From Dyadobacter sp. UC 10 (GTDB taxonomy: Bacteria > Bacteroidota > Bacteroidia > Cytophagales > Spirosomataceae): a DNA stretch of 64,000 bases. The position numbers were made by a program, and so were the translations under genes. Positions 44,112 through 52,745 of this stretch are shown here, in pieces. The notes beneath the pieces were generated by a model. It was not told the origin of the DNA. It ran no database searches and worked only from the letters and a program-made list of their open reading frames with translations. Every line of letters starts with the position of its first letter. Position 1 is the stretch's first letter. The stretch covers positions 248,001 through 312,000 of the forward strand of contig NZ_VSRN01000001.1 in the NCBI RefSeq assembly GCF_008369915.1, in the 5' to 3' direction.

Positions 44112-45565
44112 TAAAAAGGGCCTTTAAGATGAATGTGATCTGCTTTTTTGGCGGCTCCCGGCATTTCACCGCGTTTGTCTTTGCTGGCTGTCGGCTCGCC
44201 GGTTTCGCGGTCGTACCAGTCGGGCGTGAGGTTTGCAGGTTCCGTGTCGCCGGTTTCGTCCTGCCATTGCTTGAGAATGCGCCGGAGCTCGCTTACATGG
44301 GCGGCGTAAGCTTTGTTGGTGACTTCGTTTTTCATTTGCAGCGGATCTTTTTGGTTATCGAAAAACTCCTCCGCGGGCCGAGGCTTGAGCAGCGCGTCGT
44401 TTTGCAAAACGGTCAGCTTACCGCTCGCTTTTGTGGCTTTCAGTGCTTTGGCGGAAGGACTTTGGTTGGCGTCGATCGGACCTGCATTGTCCCAATCAGG
44501 TCTTTTATTAATGATATACAAAAAATCCTTACTCCGCACCGAGCGTTCGTAGGCCGCGTAATCGTGCCAGTTATGTTCGGCAAAAACGTATTTGCGAAAT
44601 GCTTTTTCCGGCGATTTAAACAGCGCCGCAAAGCTGGTACCCTGGATCGTTTCCGCAGGTTTGACGCCCGCCAATTCCAGTAACGTAGGGGCAATATCAA
44701 TGCTGCTGATCAGACTTTCACAAACCTGCCCGCCTTTGATCCCGGCAGGCCAGCTCACGATAAATGGCGTTTTTACACCCGCATCGTACAGCCGCGTTTT
44801 GCTGCCCGGAAACGGTCTGCCGTTGTCGGCTGTGAAGATAATGAGTGTGTTTTCTGCAATTCCCTGCCTTTCCAGCTCCTGCCGCAACTCGCCGACATAC
44901 CTGTCCAGCTGTGAAATCTCATTGTAGTAAAAAGCCAGATCCTGCCGCGTTTCCTTCGTGTCCACCAGCGTCGGCGGGACAATAACGTCACTTTCAGGAT
45001 TGTGCTGCGAGCCATCGGTCTTCGCAGACCAGGGCCGGTGCGCATCAAATGGCGCGAGCCAGAAGAAGAATGGTTTATCTTTCGGCCTGGCTTTCAGCAG
45101 ATTGTTCCATTGCAATTCGCCGCCTTCGCCATTGGCTTTCCGGTCCACCAGCAGCGTATCGTAAGCCCTCCGCGTGTTCGGGCCTTCGTGCCATTTCCCG
45201 ACCAACGCAGAAAAGTAACCCTGCTGTTTGAGCAATTCCGGGAAATATTTCAAATGCGCCGGCAAAGGTGCGTGCAGCTCGGCCGCTCCGGTATTATGCG
45301 GATAACGCCCCGTGAGAATGCTGCTCCGGCTCGGGCTGCACGAGCTGGCTGTGAGGTACATATTGGTAAACCGCAGCCCGTCTTTTGCCAGCTTGTCGAG
45401 GTTCGGCGTTTTGATCTTTTTATTTCCGTAAGCCCCGATATCGTCCCAACTGATATCATCGCCGATTATGAAAATAATGTTAGGTGCCTGCGCGGCAGCT
45501 GTTTTAACGCAGCTGCCGGCAAGTACGAAAATCAGCAACAGGATTTTTGCAAGTTGTTTTTTCAA
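44111..45565 (-). CDS. Secreted sulfatase, family S1
   Basis: The 484-residue protein has an N-terminal signal (MKKQLAKILLLIFVLAGSC...AQ); the LAGSC stretch could also serve as a lipobox. The formylglycine motif is C76-S-P-S-R in ASSCSPSRSSILTGRYPHN. Metal ligands are GDDISWDD and FTADNGRPFPGSKTR, and ALVGKWHEG gives the conserved Lys/His. The YDAGVKTPFIVSWPAGIK motif is standard for the family. Sulfate position and sugar cannot be read. It follows susD after 44 bp and is the first of three sulfatases. Confidence 0.92.
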   Translation of the reverse strand: MKKQLAKILLLIFVLAGSCVKTAAAQAPNIIFIIGDDISWDDIGAYGNKKIKTPNLDKLAKDGLRFTNMYLTASSCSPSRSSILTGRYPHNTGAAELHAPLPAHLKYFPELLKQQGYFSALVGKWHEGPNTRRAYDTLLVDRKANGEGGELQWNNLLKARPKDKPFFFWLAPFDAHRPWSAKTDGSQHNPESDVIVPPTLVDTKETRQDLAFYYNEISQLDRYVGELRQELERQGIAENTLIIFTADNGRPFPGSKTRLYDAGVKTPFIVSWPAGIKGGQVCESLISSIDIAPTLLELAGVKPAETIQGTSFAALFKSPEKAFRKYVFAEHNWHDYAAYERSVRSKDFLYIINKRPDWDNAGPIDANQSPSAKALKATKASGKLTVLQNDALLKPRPAEEFFDNQKDPLQMKNEVTNKAYAAHVSELRRILKQWQDETGDTEPANLTPDWYDRETGEPTASKDKRGEMPGAAKKADHIHLKGPF

Positions 45566-45609
45566 TGTTATTTTAATTTAAAAACACGAAAACGAATGAA
45601 ACGGGGTGA

Positions 45610-47067
45610 TTAATAACTGTTCTGCGTCAGCCCCGGATTTACGTCAATGGCACTCTGCGGTATCGGGAACAGCAACTTGCTTTCGGTAATGTTGAATCCT
45701 TTTGACTTCAGAACCTCCACCGCGCGGCCCGTGCGAACCAGATCAAAGAACCGGTGAAACTCAAAGCATAATTCTGTCCGTCTCTCATGTTCAATGGCGA
45801 GCGCGAGCGTCGAATATTTATCAGGGTAACCCGTTTTTCCATAGCCCGGCAGCCCGACACGTTCCCGCACCTGGTTGAGATAAGAAGCGTCCCCGGTGGC
45901 TTCCGAGTACGAAAGCAGAACGTCCGCATACCGCACCAGCTCCACATTCTGGCCCGGGTATCGCCAGTTTGGGTCGTAATATTTTTGTGTAAATGGATAC
46001 TTCACAAACGCGCCGGTTTCCAGGTTCACATAACCGGGATATACCGATACATTCCTGCGCACCGTATCAGCCGCTTCAAACTCATTCGTCAGGTCGGGCG
46101 TGGGACTGTTCAGCCCGCTGCCACGGAAAGTTTCGGAGCTGCCGGGCAGGTGAAAAGCCCAGTGGTAAGGTGTGTAGGTTTGCTGGTAATTGCTGTTCAC
46201 CGCATTTTGTCCGGCCAGAAACTGCAATTCCAGGATCGATTCCTTTGAATTTTTGGTACCCGGCGCAAAGTTGAATGCATAGTCGGCGCTGTTGACTTTT
46301 CCGTCCTGATTCGCATCGAGCGAATATACATGGCTGTCGATGATCTCTTTCAGTTCTTTTGCCGCGTTGGTTTTGTCGCCGATCGTCAGGTATACTTTTG
46401 CCAGAATCGCAGTTGCCGCGTATTTCGTAATCCTGCCCACATCGGCACCCGCGTATTTTTCGGGCAATGCCGCTTTGCTGGCTTTCAGGTCGGCGATGAT
46501 CTGCTGATAAATCGTCTCCTTTTTCTCCCGCAGGTACGTATAACTTTCGTCGGCACTCACTACTTTCAGCGGCATTGGAATATCTCCCCAAACCCGGACC
46601 ATATTAAAAAAGATGAGCGAGCGGATGAATGTAGCTTCTGCTTTCAGGCGGTCTTTCAATGCCGGATTGCCAAACTGTACGGTCGTTTTTTCAAGCTGAC
46701 TGATCGCATTGTTGCAGATATAAACCGAGTTATAGCTATTGTTCCACGCAGTCTGGATCGGACCATTGTTCGGCTGGATCCTGAATGCTTTGATATCATC
46801 CTCGAAAGTGGTCGAGCCGCCCGAAAACTCAATATACGTATTGTCCGAGTAAAGCTCGCCGTACAGATCCACCAGCCCGCTGGCTGCATAAGAACGGTTC
46901 AGTTGCCGGTACACATCGTTTACAGCCTGCACGATCTGCGCCTCTGTGGTGTAAAAATTCCCTTCCGAAAGCCGCGTTTCCGGATACTGGTCCAACTCGC
47001 TTTCGCTGCACGAAATGGCTGATAATGCGGCGAGAATGTAAAATATATGTTTTTTAAAAAGCTTCAT
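45610..47067 (-). CDS. SusD/RagB family outer-membrane lipoprotein of the sulfatase locus
   Basis: The 485-residue protein starts MKLFKKHIFYILAALSAISC, a lipoprotein signal with Cys20. SusD features are RSLIFFNMVRVWGDIPMPL in the first half and the C-terminal IEHERRTELCFEFHRFFDLVRTG with LLFPIPQSAIDVNPGLTQNSY. It follows susC after 18 bp. Neighbouring sulfatases suggest a sulfated glycan as ligand. Confidence 0.95.
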   Translation of the reverse strand: MKLFKKHIFYILAALSAISCSESELDQYPETRLSEGNFYTTEAQIVQAVNDVYRQLNRSYAASGLVDLYGELYSDNTYIEFSGGSTTFEDDIKAFRIQPNNGPIQTAWNNSYNSVYICNNAISQLEKTTVQFGNPALKDRLKAEATFIRSLIFFNMVRVWGDIPMPLKVVSADESYTYLREKKETIYQQIIADLKASKAALPEKYAGADVGRITKYAATAILAKVYLTIGDKTNAAKELKEIIDSHVYSLDANQDGKVNSADYAFNFAPGTKNSKESILELQFLAGQNAVNSNYQQTYTPYHWAFHLPGSSETFRGSGLNSPTPDLTNEFEAADTVRRNVSVYPGYVNLETGAFVKYPFTQKYYDPNWRYPGQNVELVRYADVLLSYSEATGDASYLNQVRERVGLPGYGKTGYPDKYSTLALAIEHERRTELCFEFHRFFDLVRTGRAVEVLKSKGFNITESKLLFPIPQSAIDVNPGLTQNSY

Positions 47068-47085
47068 TTCTTTTTTGGATTTGAG

Positions 47086-50000
47086 TTAAAAACCAATGTT
47101 CACGCCGAATGTGTAAACCTTTGCCGAAGGATACGGAGAATGCGTTACGCCGCGCGCAGTGGCACTGGTCGCGCTGCCGTTAAAGTTTTCGGGATCAAAA
47201 ACCGGTGCGTTTTTATGCGTAAAAAGATTTTGTCCGTTCACGTAAATCCGCAGCGATTCCAGGTTCAGTTTGGATAAAATCCCGGACGGGAATGTATAGC
47301 CGGCTGTCAGACTTTTCACCCGGAAATAGGAACCATCCACAATCCAGTAACTCGAAGCCGTTTTCTCATAACCGTCCAGATCCACCGTCAGTTTATAATG
47401 GTAACCGTCGCCCGGCTCCTGCTCCGACCGCCAGCGGTTGGTCATTTCCTTGTAGTAATTCCGGCCTTCGTGGTACAGCATGGAGCGGTGAATGTTGTTG
47501 TCATACACGTCGCTACCCTGCACACCCTGGATCAACACGCTGAGATCAAACCCTTTGTAAGTCAGGTTATTGGTAAAACCCCAGATAAAATCCGGCGCAT
47601 AGTTACCGATGATCGTTCGGTCTTTCGCATTCAGCACACCATCGCCGTTGATATCCACATACCGCCCGTCGCCCGGCTTGGCGGATGCATAATGCGACGG
47701 ATCGGAGTCGATCTGGCCCTGGTTCATGTACACGCCATCATACTGGTAACCGTAGAAGCTGAAAATCGGCTGACCGACCTGGTTGATCGACTCCATCCCA
47801 AAGCCCGGCTGGTAGATCATCGGCGCATTGTCTTTGCCCAATGCGAGTAATTTATTGCGGTTGCGCGAGAAATTCAGCTGCGAAGTCCAGCCGACCGCGC
47901 CTTTGAGGTTATGTGTGGTCAGATTGAGTTCAAGTCCTTTGTTTTGAAGCTTGCCGATGTTTTTGAAAACACTGTTAAAACCTGAAACAATGGGCACCGG
48001 TACGTCCAGCAGCAGCCCGTCGGATTTTGAAATGTAGTAGTCGGCTTCCAGCACAATGCGGTTGCTGAACAAACCCAGATCAAGTCCTGCATTGAATTGC
48101 TGCGTGCGCTCCCATTCCAGGTCCGGGTTGGTAATGCTGCCCGGATAGTAAGTCGTGCCCAGGTTATTGCCAAACGCGACCCTTCCCTGCGACATCGCGC
48201 CGATCCATTTGTAGTCAGCAAAACGGTCGTTCCCCGTGAAGCCGTAGCTCGCGCGCAGTTTCAGGTTGTTCAATGGTTTTACGGAGCTTAAAAAGCTTTC
48301 GTCCGAAACGACCCAGCCGCCGGAAACCGACGGGAATACGCCCCATTTATTATTTGGCCCAAAACGAGAAGAACCATCACGCCGAATGCTGGCAGATAGC
48401 AAATACCTGCCTTTGAATGTGTAATTCAGACGTGAAAAATAGGAGATCAGGATGCTTCTATTCTTGTCATCCTCTGCCTGAAAAACAGTCTTTCCAGCGC
48501 TCAGTGCCTTGATCAGGTCATTGTCGTAACCCCGCCTTTCCTGGTTGGTGTAGTAATATTCATTGTTATTATACTCCATCCCGGCAAGTGCGGAGAACGC
48601 ATGTTCCTTGAAGGTTTTGTCGTAGGTAAGCAGGTTCTGCGAGGTGTAATTCAGTGTGCGCGATTGGTTTACCGTCATAATTCCCTCTGTATAATACGTC
48701 GGCCCGAGGTTATGGTCAACCGCCTGATAGTTGTTGTTATCAATGCGGTTATAGAAGAAATTAAGCGACGATCTGAAACGCAGGCCGGGCAGAAAATCGA
48801 TCTGCGCAAAGACATTTCCGAGGTTGTTGAACTGCCTGTGCTGAATGTCGTCTGTGATCTGATAAAGCGGGTGGCCGTTTTTCGGACGGAATAAAATCGC
48901 GTCGTACTTCTCAAAACCTGGTGTATTCGCAGGCGCGCCCAGGAAGCCATTGTTTCCGTAAACCGGGTAAATGGTCGGGTATTGCACCGCCCATTCTACC
49001 GTCCGGTTATAAGGCTCATTCTCGTGATCGTAAGCCACATTGAGCATTCCGCCCACTTGCAACCACTTTTTGATCTGCGAGCTGGCTTTGATGTTGAAGG
49101 TGTATTTTTTGTAATCCGAATGGATCACAATGCCTTTTTGCTTCACATAACCCGCCGAAACGATGAAGTTTGTTTTCGCATTGCCGCCACTCGCATTCAG
49201 CTCGATTTTCTGCATGGGCGCAGTCCTGAAAACGACGTCCTGCCAGTCAGTATCCTGCAAATTTTCGGGGTTATCGAATGCCGTAGGCCAGGTGTACTTA
49301 TATTGTTTGCGGGCTTCGATCGTATTAGGTGCAGCCGGGTCGCCGCCGCTTTCGATCCAGCCATTTTGTGCCGCGTCGATGGAAGCCTGGGCATACTCGC
49401 GCGAGTTCATTACGGCAATGCGGTCGATCACTTTCTGGATACCGTACGAATAGTTGACGCTGAATTTGGTCCTGCCTTCTTTCCCGCTTTTGGTCGTAAT
49501 CAAAATCACCCCATTCGCGCCGCGCGAACCATAAATAGCCGCCGAAGAAGCATCTTTCAAAACTTCCATGGACTCGATATCTCCCGCACTCAGCAGGTTC
49601 AGATCGTAGTTCGGGATTGGCATTCCGTCGATCACGATCAGCGGCGAGCTGCTGGCCGAGACCGAGTTGATCCCCCTGATCTGGATCGTGGAAGAAGTAC
49701 CCGGCCGGCCATTGCTGGACAAAACCTGCACGCCCGGAATTTTCCCGTACAACGCCTGACCCAGCTCCACAATGGGCCTGCTCGTAATTTCCCGGTCCAT
49801 TTTCACGGAACCTACTGCGCCGGTCACGTCGCTTTTTTTCTGCGTTCCGTAGCCCACAACCACAATTTCATTGAGCTGCTTCGTATCCACTTCCAGCGTA
49901 ATATCGATGGTAGAGCGGCCGTTAATGGCCACCTCGCCCGACCTGTAACCGATCCCTGAAAACACCAGTACACCGCCTTCCGGCGCCTGTATTTCGTAAG

Positions 50001-50205
50001 CGCCGTCGGCATTGGTGGTGGTTCCATTGGTCGTGTTTTTCAAAATCACATTGATCCCCGGTGCGCCGGAGAGGTCGGTCGGAGAAACGACTTTGCCTTT
50101 AATGGTGAATGTTTGGGCGGAAGCGCCGAGGGAGGACATGATTGCCACCAGCAATATTGCCAAATAGGATCTGACGATCCCGGGTGATGGTAATTTTGTA
50201 ACCAT
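47086..50205 (-). CDS. SusC/RagA TonB-linked outer-membrane transporter of the sulfatase locus
   Basis: The 1039-residue protein has a signal peptide ending GASAQ (about 31), a carboxypeptidase-like domain (IKGKVVSPTDLSGAPGINVI), the entry motif IVVVGYGTQKKSDVTGAVGS, plug motifs IQIRGINSVSASSSPLIVID and ESMEVLKDASSAAIYGSRG, and a barrel ending VYTFGVNIGF. It lacks an STN domain, so it should not signal to an anti-sigma factor. It leads the operon susC, susD and three sulfatases. No dedicated regulator was found next to it. Confidence 0.95.
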   Translation of the reverse strand: MVTKLPSPGIVRSYLAILLVAIMSSLGASAQTFTIKGKVVSPTDLSGAPGINVILKNTTNGTTTNADGAYEIQAPEGGVLVFSGIGYRSGEVAINGRSTIDITLEVDTKQLNEIVVVGYGTQKKSDVTGAVGSVKMDREITSRPIVELGQALYGKIPGVQVLSSNGRPGTSSTIQIRGINSVSASSSPLIVIDGMPIPNYDLNLLSAGDIESMEVLKDASSAAIYGSRGANGVILITTKSGKEGRTKFSVNYSYGIQKVIDRIAVMNSREYAQASIDAAQNGWIESGGDPAAPNTIEARKQYKYTWPTAFDNPENLQDTDWQDVVFRTAPMQKIELNASGGNAKTNFIVSAGYVKQKGIVIHSDYKKYTFNIKASSQIKKWLQVGGMLNVAYDHENEPYNRTVEWAVQYPTIYPVYGNNGFLGAPANTPGFEKYDAILFRPKNGHPLYQITDDIQHRQFNNLGNVFAQIDFLPGLRFRSSLNFFYNRIDNNNYQAVDHNLGPTYYTEGIMTVNQSRTLNYTSQNLLTYDKTFKEHAFSALAGMEYNNNEYYYTNQERRGYDNDLIKALSAGKTVFQAEDDKNRSILISYFSRLNYTFKGRYLLSASIRRDGSSRFGPNNKWGVFPSVSGGWVVSDESFLSSVKPLNNLKLRASYGFTGNDRFADYKWIGAMSQGRVAFGNNLGTTYYPGSITNPDLEWERTQQFNAGLDLGLFSNRIVLEADYYISKSDGLLLDVPVPIVSGFNSVFKNIGKLQNKGLELNLTTHNLKGAVGWTSQLNFSRNRNKLLALGKDNAPMIYQPGFGMESINQVGQPIFSFYGYQYDGVYMNQGQIDSDPSHYASAKPGDGRYVDINGDGVLNAKDRTIIGNYAPDFIWGFTNNLTYKGFDLSVLIQGVQGSDVYDNNIHRSMLYHEGRNYYKEMTNRWRSEQEPGDGYHYKLTVDLDGYEKTASSYWIVDGSYFRVKSLTAGYTFPSGILSKLNLESLRIYVNGQNLFTHKNAPVFDPENFNGSATSATARGVTHSPYPSAKVYTFGVNIGF

Positions 50206-50595
50206 TTGTTTGAATAAGTAAAATAGAATAACCGGGTTGGCTGTTCACTGGTGGTTAATGGCAGCTAACTCTATATAGTTGATAGACAAAGTAAAGAGTT
50301 CGAAGGCCTTTTTACCTAATATTGAAGCAAGAATTTTTAAAAATAAATCTTTCGTGCGCAGATATGCCCAGGCTGGTACCCTTATCACTGTAAGGCACGA
50401 GCCGCGAATGTTGGGCAAAGTTTACGTTTTCAACAGCCACCCTTTTACAGGACCTGCATCAAGAGATCTTTGCAAGCTAATATGAACTTGAAAGGATAAA
50501 CGCCGACTGTGATGACGGTGATTTTGGGTAAGAATGACTTTCCTGTGCGTAAGGATTGATTGGGGAACTTTGGGACTGAGCAGTTAGCAGACCGC
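50206..50595. other. 390-bp gap between the xylan and sulfatase operons
   Basis: No supported gene lies here. On the minus strand TTACTTTG (50294-50287) comes close to the TAnnTTTG box and would be about 80 bp before susC, but no -33 box fits. No terminator with a T-run was seen after the GH67 gene, so read-through from the xylan operon into the sulfatase operon cannot be excluded. Confidence 0.4.
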
Positions 50596-52728
50596 CTATC
50601 TGATCAGATAGACATTTACAGACTTCTTAACGTCTTCCAAAGTCTGCCTGGGCGGTTCGAATCCTGCGGGAATAGGTTGTTTGGCAAAGGTTTGCAAATA
50701 CAGCACCCAGGCGTCCCGCCACCAGGTTGCTTCCCTGCGCTGCACTTTTAATCGCCCGGCCACATCGGTGTAAATCTGAGTGTCCAAACTCGGTTTCGCC
50801 AGATCCCACTGCTGCTGCATCCAGGAAACAGAGTCGGCGCCGGTGTAAAAGCGGGTGCAAAGCTCTTCCCACAATGTTCGGCCCGTATTCAACTTTTTGT
50901 CCCAGCGCACGTGGTGAAACCATAGCAGATATGGCAGAGGCGTTTGGTCGGGGTTATTCCACTGCTTTTGCACTTCCGGCCGGTACTGCGCCAGCGCATT
51001 GCTTCCGGATGCTGTTCTGTCGAAACCTAGTCCTGCTGAATCGGCGCGATGGTAGTATACTGCGGTCCAATCGGGCCGGGAGCCTTTGTTTTGCCAGGGT
51101 TCGGGCGCAAAGTGAACGCCCATCCAGGGACGTGAAAGTCCAAGCGGGGTATTATAGTCGACGTAAATCTCGCGTGATCGCAGCATGAGTGCTGTAATGT
51201 GGCCACCGGCTTTCTGGTTTCGTGTCAAAGTCAACGCAACCCATTCCTGTGCAATTTGCTCAGAACTCAGCTGATGGTCCCAGCTCAGCCTGCCGAACGC
51301 ATACCAATTGGCCTGCGCCAGCGGATGCCCCGTCCAGTTCCGGCTGTTACCGGTGTTTGCCACGCCTGCCATGAGCGTCCGCGGATACCCGTGCAAACTC
51401 CCATCGACAACCTTTGCTACGGTCGATCCTGCCCCATTCACATAAGTATCCGAATCCAGACATTCTTTGAAAATAGGTGCTTCATACACCGCGTGCGTGG
51501 CAAATCCCAGATATTCCTGGGTGATCTGAAACTCCATTCCCAGCGGCGTTTTCGGCATATTTCCAAACAGCGGCGAAAACGGTTCGCGCGGCTGAAAATC
51601 AATAGGGCCATTCTTCACCTGCACAATCACTTTGGGATCAAACTTTCCATCCAGCGGTACAAATTCCTCATACGCCGCCTTGAAACGATCCGCATTAGGG
51701 TCCGCCTTGTAAACAAACGCCCGCCAGATCACAATGCCATCGTAAGGTTTGAATGCTTCGGCAAGCATGTTCGCTCCGTCGGCGTGCGTGCGGCCATAAT
51801 CCTGCGGGCCCGGCTCTCCTTCTGAATTTGCTTTTACCAAAAAACCACCGAAATCAGGGATTTCCCTGTAAATCTGCGCGACCTTTTCTTTCCACCAGGC
51901 ACGTACCTGCGGGTCGAGCGGATCGGATGTTTTGAGTCCGCCCAATGTTTTCGGCGCAGCAAAGTACACTGATAAATAGGTTTTGATCCCATACTTCCGC
52001 ATCACATTGGCCACCGCGGCAACTTTCACAATGTATTCCTGCGACATAAACCGCGCACTGGCATTGACATTGTTGAGCACGGTTCCGTTAATCCCCAACG
52101 ACGCATTTGCCCGCGCATAATCCGCATAACGCGGGTCGACACGCTCCGGCAGTTCATACCATTTCCAGAGTGATTGACCTGCGTAACCGCGCTCAATCGT
52201 CCCGTCCGGATTATCCCAGTGGTTGAGCATCCGGTAACGCACTTTCGGGCTGCTCGCGAGGCTTAATCCTTTGATAGGCAATTGCATTTGCATATGTCGC
52301 AGCAAGGCAAATGTTCCGTAAAGTATGCCGTTTTCTGATTTTGAACTAATCATTATATTTCCCTCAGAAACCTGGATCTTATAACCCTCGGCTTGGTGCG
52401 TAGTATCTGCGCCTGTTTCAATTTTTAAGATAATTCCACCCGACTTTCCGGCAGTTGAATTGGTTACATTCACTGTTTTCCCCAGCAGTTTCTGCAATCC
52501 CGTTTGCAGCTCGCCGGCCGCACTTTGAAGGATCCCACTTTTCGCAGACTGGCCAATAAATGCCGTATATTTTAGATATTCCGTTTTGACAGATGCAACG
52601 CTAACAGGCTCATATCTAAGCCACAACCGATATCCATCATCACCGTCAGAGGCCAACGGATCAGCGGTAAGCAAGTTCGAGCTGATCAAAAAACAGCTTA
52701 GATAGAGGAAGAAATGGCTTTTGGTCAT
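50596..52728 (-). CDS. aguA: Alpha-glucuronidase, GH67
   Basis: GH67 enzymes remove 4-O-methyl-glucuronic acid from the non-reducing end of xylo-oligosaccharides. This 710-residue protein has a signal peptide (about 1-22), an N-terminal alpha/beta domain (YKIQVSEGNIMISSKSENGILYGTFALLRHMQ), and a TIM-barrel with typical stretches: RMLNHWDNPDGTIERGYAG, LGINGTVLNNVNA, GFLVKANSEGEPGPQDYGRTHADGANMLAEA, with the catalytic Glu in SEGEPGP, and FPLEMEFQ-like PLGMEFQITQEYLG. The C-terminal helical domain includes HHVRWDKKLNTGRTLWEELC. Length is normal. It is the last gene of the xylan operon. Confidence 0.95.
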   Translation of the reverse strand: MTKSHFFLYLSCFLISSNLLTADPLASDGDDGYRLWLRYEPVSVASVKTEYLKYTAFIGQSAKSGILQSAAGELQTGLQKLLGKTVNVTNSTAGKSGGIILKIETGADTTHQAEGYKIQVSEGNIMISSKSENGILYGTFALLRHMQMQLPIKGLSLASSPKVRYRMLNHWDNPDGTIERGYAGQSLWKWYELPERVDPRYADYARANASLGINGTVLNNVNASARFMSQEYIVKVAAVANVMRKYGIKTYLSVYFAAPKTLGGLKTSDPLDPQVRAWWKEKVAQIYREIPDFGGFLVKANSEGEPGPQDYGRTHADGANMLAEAFKPYDGIVIWRAFVYKADPNADRFKAAYEEFVPLDGKFDPKVIVQVKNGPIDFQPREPFSPLFGNMPKTPLGMEFQITQEYLGFATHAVYEAPIFKECLDSDTYVNGAGSTVAKVVDGSLHGYPRTLMAGVANTGNSRNWTGHPLAQANWYAFGRLSWDHQLSSEQIAQEWVALTLTRNQKAGGHITALMLRSREIYVDYNTPLGLSRPWMGVHFAPEPWQNKGSRPDWTAVYYHRADSAGLGFDRTASGSNALAQYRPEVQKQWNNPDQTPLPYLLWFHHVRWDKKLNTGRTLWEELCTRFYTGADSVSWMQQQWDLAKPSLDTQIYTDVAGRLKVQRREATWWRDAWVLYLQTFAKQPIPAGFEPPRQTLEDVKKSVNVYLIR

Positions 52729-52745
52729 GGTGATATCTGCTAAAA

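Noticed and set aside
48982..49959. 325-codon open frame on the plus strand inside susC of the sulfatase locus
   Set aside because: It is antisense to the conserved susC plug and barrel and has no recognisable family pattern.
50279..50485. 68-codon frame in the gap between the two minus-strand operons
   Set aside because: No recognised domain, no promoter or conserved context; treated as non-coding until a homologue is found.
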